Source of the DNA: Candidatus Zhuqueibacterota bacterium
GTDB lineage: Bacteria; Zhuqueibacterota; Zhuqueibacteria; Residuimicrobiales; Oceaniaggregativiventaceae
Length of the DNA: 64,000 nucleotides
NCBI GenBank assembly: GCA_014728115.1
Contig: WJME01000218.1
Coordinates: forward strand, 57,443 to 121,442
Direction of reading: 5' to 3'
Part shown: positions 53,706-62,313 of the stretch, one piece after another
How the letters are laid out: each line of letters starts with the position of its first letter
How positions within the stretch are numbered: position 1 is the stretch's first letter
Notes under the pieces: generated by a model
Told to the model about the DNA's origin: nothing
Seen by the model: the letters and a program-made list of their open reading frames with translations, nothing else
Databases searched by the model: none
Made by a program: the position numbers and the translations under genes

Positions 53706-55241
53706 ATGTCAAAATCATTAGCTTCATTTTTGGTCGAATCTGCCCAGCATGTGCCCGAGCGGACAGCCGTGCGGTTTATGGGGTACGATACCCCTTTTGC
53801 TGAACTGGAAGACGCAAGCAACCGTTTGGCCTCGAGTCTTCAGAATTTGGGTGTCGGGCCGGGAAAACATGTGGCTCTGTATTGCATCAATTCGCCCTTT
53901 TTTATGGCGTCTTATTTTGCCATCCTGAAAACCGGGGCCACGGTCGTGCCGATCAACCTGTTGCTTCACCCCAAAGAGGTGGCGTTTCTCATCAAAGATT
54001 CCGGCGCCTCGGTGTTGATTTACCATTCTGTGACGGACAAGGCAGTCCAAGCCATTGCACAAAACCTTGATTCTGTCGAACATTTTATCGCGATCGGTGA
54101 TACCGAGATATCACAGGCAAAATCTTATTCTGCTCTTTTAAACAAAGGTGATCGTGCACCGGTGTTGGTCGAGCCCCAAAGTGAAGAGGATGTTGCTGCT
54201 CTGCTGTATACCGGCGGAACTACCGGTTTACCCAAGGGCGCCATGCTAACGCACAAGAATTTGATCTCCAACGTCCGTTCGGTCATCGAGGCTTTGCATC
54301 TCGGGCAACAGCATGATACGTTTATCACGGTATTGCCCATGTTTCATTCATTTGGTGCAACCGTCGGATTCCTGGCGCCTGTCGCTGCAGCCTCGACAGT
54401 GGTTGCGTTACCGCAATTTCAACCGGAAGCGACATGTAAAACCATTCAGGATGAAAACGCCACGATTTTTCTCGGTGTACCTACCATGTATGCCATGATG
54501 GTCAATTTACCGACTGATAAAAATTATGATCTGACCTCACTCAGATATGGGGTCAGCGGTGGGGCCCCCATGCCTATGTCGGTTTTGGAAAAATTCGAAG
54601 CCCGTTATCATGTCACGATCTATGAAGGATATGGTCCTACAGAATGCTCGCCCGTGGTCAGTGTCAATCCGATCGGTGGCAAACGCAAACTCGGAACGGT
54701 AGGTGTCCCCATACCCGGCGTAGAAATTCGCGTTCTGGACGAAAACGGTCAGGAGGTACCTGCCGGAGAGGTGGGTGAAGTGTGTGTGCGCGGGGACAAT
54801 GTCATGAAAGGATATTGGAACCAATCAGAGGAAACCGAAAAAGTCTTTTGGGGGGACTGGATCCGAACCGGGGATCTCGGCAAAATGGATGATGAAGGCT
54901 ATTGCACGCTTATTGACCGCGCCAAAGATCTGATCATCGTCCATGGCATCAATGTCTATCCCCGTCAGGTCGAAGATGTGTTGTACCAGCATCCGGCTGT
55001 GGCAGAGGCTGCTGTTATTGGCATTGCAGACGAATACCATGGCGAGATGGTTAAAGCCTTTGTCGCCTTGCGTGAGGGACAAACCGCAGAGCCCAGAGAA
55101 TTGATACAATATTGCCGGCAACATTTGGGAAAATTCGAAATCCCCAGACGCATCGAGATTCTGGACTCTTTGCCCAAAAGCGGTGCCGGAAAAATTCTTC
55201 GCCGGAAATTGCGGGATATTGAAGCTGAAAAAAAGGCCTGA
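53706..55241 (+). CDS. Long-chain fatty acid-CoA ligase-like AMP-binding enzyme
   Basis: A 511-residue adenylate-forming enzyme. The AMP/ATP loop is LLYTGGTTGLPKGAML (TGGTTGLPKG at 169-178); then come YGVSGGAPMPMSVLEKFE, YEGYGPTECSPVVSVNPIGG, GDWIRTGDLGKMDDEGYCTLIDRAKDLIIVHGINVYP and the terminal PKSGAGKILRRKLRD, whose Lys completes adenylation. It activates a carboxylic acid, most likely a fatty acid, as an acyl-CoA. The substrate chain length is not determinable. The purine-rich AGAGAGAGAA precedes the ATG; a terminator follows. It begins 45 bases after the NqrM-like gene. Confidence 0.88.
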   Translation: MSKSLASFLVESAQHVPERTAVRFMGYDTPFAELEDASNRLASSLQNLGVGPGKHVALYCINSPFFMASYFAILKTGATVVPINLLLHPKEVAFLIKDSGASVLIYHSVTDKAVQAIAQNLDSVEHFIAIGDTEISQAKSYSALLNKGDRAPVLVEPQSEEDVAALLYTGGTTGLPKGAMLTHKNLISNVRSVIEALHLGQQHDTFITVLPMFHSFGATVGFLAPVAAASTVVALPQFQPEATCKTIQDENATIFLGVPTMYAMMVNLPTDKNYDLTSLRYGVSGGAPMPMSVLEKFEARYHVTIYEGYGPTECSPVVSVNPIGGKRKLGTVGVPIPGVEIRVLDENGQEVPAGEVGEVCVRGDNVMKGYWNQSEETEKVFWGDWIRTGDLGKMDDEGYCTLIDRAKDLIIVHGINVYPRQVEDVLYQHPAVAEAAVIGIADEYHGEMVKAFVALREGQTAEPRELIQYCRQHLGKFEIPRRIEILDSLPKSGAGKILRRKLRDIEAEKKA

Positions 55242-55247
55242 TTTTTG

Positions 55248-55277
55248 AGGAGCCCGGATGATGGGCTCCTTTTTTTT
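55248..55277 (+). terminator. Rho-independent terminator of the acyl-CoA ligase gene
   Basis: The stem AGGAGCCC (55248-55255) pairs with GGGCTCCT (55263-55270) over a 7-base loop, followed by a T run. It lies 5 bases from the opposing hemolysin III stop and may serve both. Confidence 0.85.
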
Positions 55278-55282
55278 GTTGG

Positions 55283-55933
55283 TCAGCTACCGGATGGAAC
55301 GGCATAAAAATAGATCATCAAATAGTGGCAAAAACTGCCGGCCATCACCATGACGTGAAAAATTTCATGGAAGCCAAAAATCCCTGGCCATGGATTCGGC
55401 TTTTTACGGGCATAGATGATGGCACCCAGGGTATAAAACAGCCCGCCTGTCAGCATCCACAGTAATCCCGGGGAGGCCATTTGTTGGTAAAGCGGATAGA
55501 TTCCAACCACGATAAACCAGCCCATAAGCAGATAAATGGCTGTATAGAGGATTCGGGGAGCCCCCAGCCAAAAAAACTTGAAAAGGATACCCAACAGGGC
55601 CATCGTCCACACGCCTGCCAATATCGACCACCCCCAAACATCATTCAGCGTGATCAAGCAGACCGGCGTGTAGGTGGCGGCGATATAGATGAATATCGCC
55701 ATATGATCCATTTTTCTCATGGTTTTCAAAGCTTCTCCGGATAACGGAAGCCAGTGGTACAAAGTACTGGTCAGGTAGAGCAAGACCATGGCGCCGGCAA
55801 AAACAACCAATGTTATTGTGCCGGATACACTGTCCGGTTGTGGACGCTGCACCAGGAAATAGAATCCCGCCAATGCTATAAGAATCGCGATAAAATGAGT
55901 CAATCCGCTGACAGGATCTCTAAAGTGTTTCAT
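55283..55933 (-). CDS. Hemolysin III family membrane protein
   Basis: A 216-residue inner-membrane protein with seven helices, of the hemolysin III/PAQR family. The zinc-site residues are in place: TSTLYHWLP (Ser, His), RKMDHMAIFIY (Asp) and FGFHEIFHVMVMAGSFCHYLMIY (His residues near the C-terminus). PAQR-like proteins are putative hydrolases or membrane-fluidity sensors; a toxin role is not implied. AGAGAAGG precedes the ATG. It ends near a terminator shared with the ligase gene. Confidence 0.88.
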   Translation of the reverse strand: MKHFRDPVSGLTHFIAILIALAGFYFLVQRPQPDSVSGTITLVVFAGAMVLLYLTSTLYHWLPLSGEALKTMRKMDHMAIFIYIAATYTPVCLITLNDVWGWSILAGVWTMALLGILFKFFWLGAPRILYTAIYLLMGWFIVVGIYPLYQQMASPGLLWMLTGGLFYTLGAIIYARKKPNPWPGIFGFHEIFHVMVMAGSFCHYLMIYFYAVPSGS

Positions 55934-56369
55934 GCCTTCTCTTTTCTTTCCATAAATGAGTGATTGAATGTCGATAGGAAAGATAAGGAACTGTATGTTA
56001 CCATACTGTAAAACAAGTGTAAAACCTGCTGCTCTGTCTCCGGGGCCATTCTTATTCTTTTCACGAGGACTCTATTCTGCACTGATCACAGTTCTGTCAT
56101 GCTGGCCTTGTTTTGTAGTTCCTTAAATATATCTGTATCCAGGTAGGGTTTTATATCAAATAAACGGGTCTCCCCATTTGTAAACTCGAAGCGTATAATC
56201 ATTGTCTTGTTTTATTTTTTTACTCGTGGATTCGGCAGGTTACCTATTTCTACAAATCAATTTTGAAAACAGTTTTACGTCATACGTTTCTCATATCTCC
56301 ACGTTCCCGACAAACCCTTCCAATCACTCTTTCGATAGACATTCTTTCTGGATTCAAATACAATCGAAT
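55934..56369. other. Gene-poor region with a DUF2442 remnant
   Basis: 436 bases between two minus-strand genes. Apart from a 38-residue DUF2442-like reading frame (56086-56202), nothing was recognised. It should hold the hemolysin III promoter. Confidence 0.5.
56086..56202 (-). pseudogene. Truncated DUF2442-like fragment
   Basis: A 38-codon frame that reads MIIRFEFTNGETRLFDIKPY and continues with LDTDIFKELQNK before losing similarity and stopping at TGA. This is the N-terminal half of DUF2442, whose members have F-NGE-R-FDVKPYL...FKEL and run on to a WPNG-type C-terminus, here absent. No ribosome binding site is present, and an in-frame TAA lies just before the ATG. DUF2442 proteins usually pair with DUF4160, possibly as toxin-antitoxin modules; no such partner was found. 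Confidence 0.55.
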
Positions 56370-57242
56370 TTAGAATGACGCAAATAAAAAGGCCAACTGC
56401 AGAGTAACAAAATAGATATGCACGAGAATGCGACCTGTATTGGGCTTTTCCAGAGGTAGCGACCGGTTCAGTATAAAGATCACGAGCAACGCCACAGTTG
56501 CAGGCACGCCCAGCACTAAAAGCAAATGATTAAAATCGAGCCATAGTAAAGAGCCTGCCAATCCGAATAAAATCAGAACGAATGCGAATATGAACATCCT
56601 GTACCTTGTTTTCCAGGAAAGTACCACAGCCATGGTTCTGACGCCATTCAGCTCGTCTTCTTTACGGTCGATCTCGTCATTTATCGCCGGCTGGACAATA
56701 AATCCAAATATCCCCAGAATAATGCCCGCTGCAAGAGCATTTGGGCTCACCTGCTGGCTGACAGCCAGATTCCCTGCCAACAGGGTGATGGGGATGGCCA
56801 GAGCTATTACACTCTCTTTGATGATGAAATATTTTTTCAAATAGATTCCACGATAGGAATAGATAAAAAAGAGCACATAATAAAGAGCTGCCAGTGCCAG
56901 ACTGTGAAAACCTATCGTCAGAACCAAAAGAAATCCAAGGAGGGAGGTTAAAATGATCCATACTCTGGTTTCTGTTTCCGGCACGCTGTTGGATGCCAGA
57001 GGTCGTTTCCCCTTGATGGCATTGAGCTTGTCCTGTGAGGCATCGAGCATGTCATTATAAATATAGACCGCAAAGGAGAGAAAAAACATGCCCAAAAGCA
57101 TGCGAATGGCGAGACCTGCTGGCGGAAGCCCTTTCTCTCCGAGCATCATGCCAAAGATAGGCAGCCAGGACCATAGAAAAATCGGTTCAATACGAGATTT
57201 TACAAGGGATAGAAAAGAAGACAATAGGCTTTTGGCATTCAT
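56370..57242 (-). CDS. UbiA-family prenyltransferase
   Basis: A 290-residue membrane enzyme with 8-9 helices. Both prenyl-diphosphate/Mg2+ motifs are present: YIYNDMLDASQDKLNAIKGKRPL (NDxxDxxxD at 63-71) and AINDEIDRKEDELNGVRT (DxxxDxxxD-like at 189-196). It attaches a prenyl chain to an acceptor such as a quinone precursor, a sugar phosphate or a glycerol ether; the acceptor is unclear. A longer frame from 57290 exists, but GAGGAA precedes ATG 57242. It lies between a gene-poor stretch and an inverted repeat, and downstream of the cytochrome operon on the same strand. Confidence 0.85.
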   Translation of the reverse strand: MNAKSLLSSFLSLVKSRIEPIFLWSWLPIFGMMLGEKGLPPAGLAIRMLLGMFFLSFAVYIYNDMLDASQDKLNAIKGKRPLASNSVPETETRVWIILTSLLGFLLVLTIGFHSLALAALYYVLFFIYSYRGIYLKKYFIIKESVIALAIPITLLAGNLAVSQQVSPNALAAGIILGIFGFIVQPAINDEIDRKEDELNGVRTMAVVLSWKTRYRMFIFAFVLILFGLAGSLLWLDFNHLLLVLGVPATVALLVIFILNRSLPLEKPNTGRILVHIYFVTLQLAFLFASF

Positions 57243-57364
57243 GGCATCTGTTCCTCGATCGTAATCTGTTTTTAACCGTCCTGAACGCAATTTTCAGACC
57301 AGACCCCCAGACATTTTTAATATTGTTTTTTATTGATTTATTGGAGGGCATCTTTTGGAGGTCG

Positions 57365-57415
57365 ATGGGTGATCCGGTAATTTGACCACTTTAAGTGAAA
57401 TGCCGTATCACCCAT
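57365..57415. repeat. Nested inverted repeat
   Basis: ATGGGTGATCCGG (57365-57377) and CCGTATCACCCAT (57403-57415) form 13-base arms with one mismatch; the spacer holds a second small palindrome CACTT-T-AAGTG (57387-57397). It lies 10 bases after the stop of the peroxidase-like gene. It could be that gene's terminator without a T run, or a mobile-element end. Confidence 0.45.
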
Positions 57416-57425
57416 TTTATAAACA

Positions 57426-59288
57426 CTAGAGACTCAAAAGGTAAGCGACCAGATCCTTCAGTTCGTTTTCATCGAGATGGCTGGTCACGCCATGGCGGTC
57501 ATCTTTGTTTAAAACCGTCAGCATTTCCAGCAAATCCGCCGCTGATCCGTCATGCAGATAGGGCCCGGTTCGCCAGAGTTCCATGAGGGTCGGATTGTCG
57601 AATTGGTCGTGATAGTCGAGATCATGGCGCGTGCCGACATTGTACATTTTTTGATCTGTCAACAGGGGACCGGTGTGGCAGGTCGCGCACCCGGTTTTTT
57701 TGCTTTGGAATATCTTTTCGCCTTTTTTGATCCTTTTGAGAAATTCATTTTCTGCGGCAAAGAGCCACGGGCTCTTGTCATGTCTGAGGGCTTGGATATA
57801 GGCCTTGACTGCCTCGGTTTCCTCTCTGGTGGCCTGGGCAAACAAGATAAATTTGAATCCCGCATTGACAGCCACATCATAGCTCGCTCTCACTCCGCGG
57901 CTCATGGCCGGAGGCGTTTCATGCGACCAAACCAGTGACTTTGTGTTTTTGGGATTGCCGATGCCGTCATTCAAAAGGTCCCAATTCAGGCCATCCGAGC
58001 GACCCTCTGGATGACATGTTGCGCAGGAGAGCCAGCCCTGGAACCCTTTGACTGCATCATGAAACAGGGCTTCTCCTTTGTCAGCCACAGATTCGGTATC
58101 CGCATCATTGAGCGACAGGGTTTGAACGGGACGGAGAGAGTTCGCATCGAGCAGAACGATATTCGCCGAGTAATAGCCGCTCACTGCCAGGGTCTTGTTA
58201 TCCGGTGAGAGCGCGAGCCCCCGGGGACCGTTAACAGGAACAGGATATCTCGACAGAATACCTGCAGCATAGAGAGCTGCCAGGTCATGTTGCAGCTCTG
58301 TTCGTTTTGCAGGATCCTCTCGAATTTCCTCCCAAACATCCCATGCCACCCTGGCCTTTGCATCGTTTTTTCTTATTTCACTGGGAATAACAGATCCGTC
58401 CAGCAATCCGTGCAGAAGGTGCAAATCCAGTTTGGCGATCTCGTGAACGCCCGACAGGCTTGTCCACAGTGTTTTTCCGTCAGGGGACAGTTCAATGCCC
58501 CACGGATCTGCGGCGCCCCGCTGCACATTGTCCAACAAGACACTCGCATAGAGCGATTTGGCTTCAAGGTCTATGATGCTCAGCGCATTGGTGTTCACCC
58601 AACCCCGTTCGAGTTGGGTGGTGGGCATATTCACCCTGCCCCGGGTATGTACGACATAGGCCCATTTCCCGTCCGGCGATAGGGCGATTTGTCTGGTGTT
58701 TGTAGAGCCATAAGGCAAGAGAATTGTTTTGATGATTTTTTTGGCGTTCAGATTCAACAGGGTAACGCTGGCCGCTGTTTGGGTATCGAGGGCGGACAAT
58801 GCAGGGAGTTGATTGGCCACCACTGCAAAGCTCTCGTCGGCGGAAATCGCAATGGCATTGGGCTGATTTCCTGTGGAAAGAACGGTTGGGGGAACCTTTT
58901 TCATCAAATCGACTATGGCGACTTTATTCAAACCCGGACTGCTGACCACCAACATCTTTTTTATTGGCGCAACGGCCAGACCGGCAGGAGGAACAGGCAC
59001 CGGGAGTGCCTCTAGGTTGTCAAATCCGTACTGAACGGTCTGCGTCTCATATTCGGGCATATAGAGGGTATTCTCCCATGCTGCAAGCCCCTTGACACGT
59101 CCGGAAAGTTCGATTTTTCTGTCTATCGTGCCTTTAGCGGGATCGATGATCAACACACACCGCTCATCAGGAGCGGTAACCGCGAGCAATCTGCCCTGGT
59201 CGATAAAAGAGATCTCTTGTGGCCGGATCACGGAAAAGACCGCAAGAGGATATATAAATATGAATAATACAAAAATTGAGCGCAACAT
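57426..59288 (-). CDS. Beta-propeller / di-heme cytochrome c peroxidase-like fusion
   Basis: A 620-residue exported protein. After a signal peptide comes a YVTN-like propeller (about 25-400, with AISADESFAVVAN, IALSPDGKWAYVVH and LALSPDNKTLAVSGYYSANIVLLD). The C-terminal third is a MauG/CcpA-type di-heme domain with CATCH at 422-426 (then PEGRSDGLNW) and 534-538 (then TGPLL), and WRTGPYLHDGSAADLLEML, the usual second-heme region. It would use peroxide or oxidise a partner in the periplasm. ATG 59288 has GGAG 7 bases upstream; ATG 59300 is an alternative. It is the last gene of a tight operon. Confidence 0.87.
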   Translation of the reverse strand: MLRSIFVLFIFIYPLAVFSVIRPQEISFIDQGRLLAVTAPDERCVLIIDPAKGTIDRKIELSGRVKGLAAWENTLYMPEYETQTVQYGFDNLEALPVPVPPAGLAVAPIKKMLVVSSPGLNKVAIVDLMKKVPPTVLSTGNQPNAIAISADESFAVVANQLPALSALDTQTAASVTLLNLNAKKIIKTILLPYGSTNTRQIALSPDGKWAYVVHTRGRVNMPTTQLERGWVNTNALSIIDLEAKSLYASVLLDNVQRGAADPWGIELSPDGKTLWTSLSGVHEIAKLDLHLLHGLLDGSVIPSEIRKNDAKARVAWDVWEEIREDPAKRTELQHDLAALYAAGILSRYPVPVNGPRGLALSPDNKTLAVSGYYSANIVLLDANSLRPVQTLSLNDADTESVADKGEALFHDAVKGFQGWLSCATCHPEGRSDGLNWDLLNDGIGNPKNTKSLVWSHETPPAMSRGVRASYDVAVNAGFKFILFAQATREETEAVKAYIQALRHDKSPWLFAAENEFLKRIKKGEKIFQSKKTGCATCHTGPLLTDQKMYNVGTRHDLDYHDQFDNPTLMELWRTGPYLHDGSAADLLEMLTVLNKDDRHGVTSHLDENELKDLVAYLLSL

Positions 59289-59309
59289 GTTTCTCTCCAT
59301 GCCTGTGAC

Positions 59310-62297
59310 CTATTCCAAGGTGAATTTCGGAAAAAAGATTTCCACCCGTTCAGGAGGTTTTCCTTCGCGCATGGGCTCTTTATTGACAAACGAGCCCCAA
59401 TAAGGGGCATTGAGATCAACCCAGGTCACAAGGTCGATCCACTCTTGCTGCGACATGTCGACTTTATCTTTATGAAGCTCATCGTTTATGAGGGTCAATG
59501 TCAGGGGACTGGCATTGGAACCGAATTCTTTGACTTGAGAGACACTCATATCGCCAAAACGGTTGGAAATGGCAATCAGCTGGCCGGGATATTTGTTTTT
59601 TTCCATGAGCTTGAGTGCATCTCTGTCTTCCAGGGGATCCGGATTGTCGGGATTGATGATTTTGTGACTCCAGATTTCCTGCACCGGTGTTCTCTCGTCT
59701 GCCGAAAGCCCGAACATTGTGCGATAGGATTGAGCATATCCTTCGATCTGACGGGAAGAGAATTCAAGTCCTGCTGCCGGATCGTTAGGTCCATGACAAG
59801 AAGAACAGTGTTTTTCGATGATTGGCTGGATATGATCGGTATAATTCGGCAACTGATGATCACCCCAGCTGGGAGGCACGGGAACAGAGGCGTTTCTTCG
59901 AACGGCACTCGGCACTCGATTCAGAACCCGGGGAGCTTCATCACGTGATTCATGGCATCCTGTGCATCCTCTGACCTCACCCGGCTGAAATGTAATAAAC
60001 GTGCGCATGCGACGCAGTTCCATATAATTTTCATCCAGTGCCTGAAAATAAAGCGGCACATTGGCCGGAGCTTTGAAAAAGGCAGAGCCATCTTCCTCCA
60101 CAGGTACGATGCCGATGACCCTGGCCGGAGTCCATGTCCATACTCCCAATGTTCTGGACCATGAACCAGAGGGCGTATAATGCAAGTGGTTATAATCGAT
60201 GACCCGTTCCCCGGTTTGGATGGCTGGCCATTCGGTATGGTGGGCTATTCTCAGATATTTTACCTCGCCCGCTTTTATTTCAGGGACACCGCTGGCGACA
60301 TCGTTGAGATAAACAGATGCAAAGTTTTGCTCCGGCTGGATACGTTCGGGAATCACCGTGGGCCGTGGCCGTTGTTTCAGAGGAATGGGATAAACACAGG
60401 AAAGCACGGGGTCCCGGTGAATCAATTCTTTGTTGCCCCATACATCGATATAGTAAATCGAAAAGTTGTGGGCATTTTTGTCTTCGCGTGGCAAATGATA
60501 CGAATATGAGACCAGAAACGCATCTTCCGAAAGCGCATAGGGCTGCTGATACAAGCCGCCCTGATCGATTACCCCACCTTGTGGAACCGGTTCACCTTTT
60601 CCCAGTCCTCCTTCGCGCGGTGAAATATCCGGGGTCACCACATTCATGCCGTCGATTTGATTGGTTCCCATATGGGGATCGAGAATCATGACCGCTCCCT
60701 GGGCAAATTCGTGATGGCCGCAGGCAATGGAAACGAGTTTATGGCTGTTTGGAATGTGTCGTGTATCGCGCAGTGCCATGGGACCGCTGTTGATGTGCTC
60801 CTTGAATATAGGATCGCTCATCGACCCGTCGGGGTGTCGGACCCAGACATTATGTACCTGATAGAGATGCCGTTCCTGATATTCCCAGCGGGTGAAAATG
60901 ATTTGTCCGGTATCCAATACATGCGGATAGCGGTCAAAATCCTTGTTATTGCTGATGGCGCGCAGATTTGAACCGTCGTGTTTCATGCGATAGAGATTGA
61001 CGATGCGTTTGTTTTGAAAAAAGTGACCCGAGCATTGACTGCCATACCCTGACCGTTCGGAACAAAACACGATATCTCCATTGGGCAAATATGCGGGTTC
61101 CACATCAGAGTAATAGGGATGATCTGTGAGTTGTCTCAGGTTGCTGCCGTCGAGATTTATTTCATAGAGATGCACGGGCTCGGACAATCCGTGATCCTTG
61201 TCATTGAATCCCTGATCAGATTCCCACATGGTTTGCAAATAATAGTCCGGTTGCTCGGCATAGGCGAACACGATTTTGTCGGCTTGCCACGAGAGTTCGA
61301 ATCCGCGCGAGTGGCCCGGTTTCAGCCTGCCATCGATGAGCGGCGTCAATATGTCACCAGGATCGAAACCGGATTTGATAAATAGATCTCCCCCGGGTTT
61401 GATGATATATGACTTGGCCCCGGCGGTGATGTTGGGACCGTCATGATAGGAATGCCGGGTGGCGAACAAAAGCCGGTCGAAATCCAGCGCCGGGTTGGCC
61501 ATGACGATTTTTCTCGCCTGTAGCCGCAATTTTATATAAGCCTGGCGAGCGGTTTGTAAATCCGGGGAAAACTCTATGTCGCGCAGTGCATCGGCCAATT
61601 CTTTTTCGATATGCTGAAGACGGACTTGATCAGAGGGGGATACATCCGGTTGCATGGTGTTTAACAATGAGCCGATTTTCTTTTGCAGCAGACCGGCGTC
61701 CTGAAAAAGGGCCCCGACCGTGCGATGGCTATCGCGCATGATGCATTGCCGGGCGTAATCGTTTTCGAGTTTATTGTCCGCAGTCAGTGCCTGCTGCCAC
61801 CGGAGGAGCCATTCCGGTGTGTTTTCTTTCGAGGCGGGCCAGATCGTGGTGCGGCTGCCATTCAACATTCCCACGCGGATTGCGATGGCCCACTCTGCCA
61901 TGGCCTGAATGAACGGATCCGGGTGATCGAGCAGCTCGACCGCCCGGGTTCCGATCTCGTGTATCGAACATTCATCGAGATCTTGTTTTTCGCGTTCCCA
62001 GGAAGGCCGCTCCACGCCTCGTGCGCAACGCAGCAACAGTTCAGCATAGATATTCGTCGCATCCGGATGGTGTCGGATCATCTCCAGGACCGGGCGTCCG
62101 ATAGAAAAATGTTCTGCGATGGTGGCTGTCAGGGCATCAAAGGGTTTACGATCTTGATCCGAGTAAAGATTTTTGGCCTGTTCGACGATCTCTTTGGTTC
62201 GGCCGTTTTGCAAGAGCTCCAGCCAGCCATCCTTTTCCTTTGCCAGAGACAAAATGGCCAGGGGAAAAATCAAAAAGAAAACCATGTGTCTTTTCAT
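59310..62297 (-). CDS. HzsA-related multidomain cytochrome
   Basis: A 995-residue exported protein. It has a signal peptide (about 1-20), a helical N-terminal region (about 20-280), a long beta-propeller-like part with PD40-type strands (DVEPAYLPNGDIVFCSERSGYGSQC), then SWSRTLGVWTWTPARVIGIVPVEEDGSAFFKAPANVPLYFQALDEN-like hydrazine-synthase-alpha middle-domain features. Two heme-binding motifs follow, CTGCHESRDEAP (778-782) and CSSCHGPNDPAAG (831-835). Homologues labelled HzsA-related are frequent in Planctomycetota; there is no sign of a hydrazine synthase operon here, so hydrazine chemistry is not implied. It may oxidise or bind an organic substrate. The gene ends 21 bases before the peroxidase-like start. 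Confidence 0.8.
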   Translation of the reverse strand: MKRHMVFFLIFPLAILSLAKEKDGWLELLQNGRTKEIVEQAKNLYSDQDRKPFDALTATIAEHFSIGRPVLEMIRHHPDATNIYAELLLRCARGVERPSWEREKQDLDECSIHEIGTRAVELLDHPDPFIQAMAEWAIAIRVGMLNGSRTTIWPASKENTPEWLLRWQQALTADNKLENDYARQCIMRDSHRTVGALFQDAGLLQKKIGSLLNTMQPDVSPSDQVRLQHIEKELADALRDIEFSPDLQTARQAYIKLRLQARKIVMANPALDFDRLLFATRHSYHDGPNITAGAKSYIIKPGGDLFIKSGFDPGDILTPLIDGRLKPGHSRGFELSWQADKIVFAYAEQPDYYLQTMWESDQGFNDKDHGLSEPVHLYEINLDGSNLRQLTDHPYYSDVEPAYLPNGDIVFCSERSGYGSQCSGHFFQNKRIVNLYRMKHDGSNLRAISNNKDFDRYPHVLDTGQIIFTRWEYQERHLYQVHNVWVRHPDGSMSDPIFKEHINSGPMALRDTRHIPNSHKLVSIACGHHEFAQGAVMILDPHMGTNQIDGMNVVTPDISPREGGLGKGEPVPQGGVIDQGGLYQQPYALSEDAFLVSYSYHLPREDKNAHNFSIYYIDVWGNKELIHRDPVLSCVYPIPLKQRPRPTVIPERIQPEQNFASVYLNDVASGVPEIKAGEVKYLRIAHHTEWPAIQTGERVIDYNHLHYTPSGSWSRTLGVWTWTPARVIGIVPVEEDGSAFFKAPANVPLYFQALDENYMELRRMRTFITFQPGEVRGCTGCHESRDEAPRVLNRVPSAVRRNASVPVPPSWGDHQLPNYTDHIQPIIEKHCSSCHGPNDPAAGLEFSSRQIEGYAQSYRTMFGLSADERTPVQEIWSHKIINPDNPDPLEDRDALKLMEKNKYPGQLIAISNRFGDMSVSQVKEFGSNASPLTLTLINDELHKDKVDMSQQEWIDLVTWVDLNAPYWGSFVNKEPMREGKPPERVEIFFPKFTLE

Positions 62298-62313
62298 ATT
62301 GAATCCAATTTTC

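Noticed and set aside
59310..62297. Reading the HzsA-related gene as evidence for anammox hydrazine synthesis.
   Set aside because: No HzsB/HzsC or hydrazine dehydrogenase genes are nearby, and distant HzsA-related proteins occur widely outside anammox bacteria.
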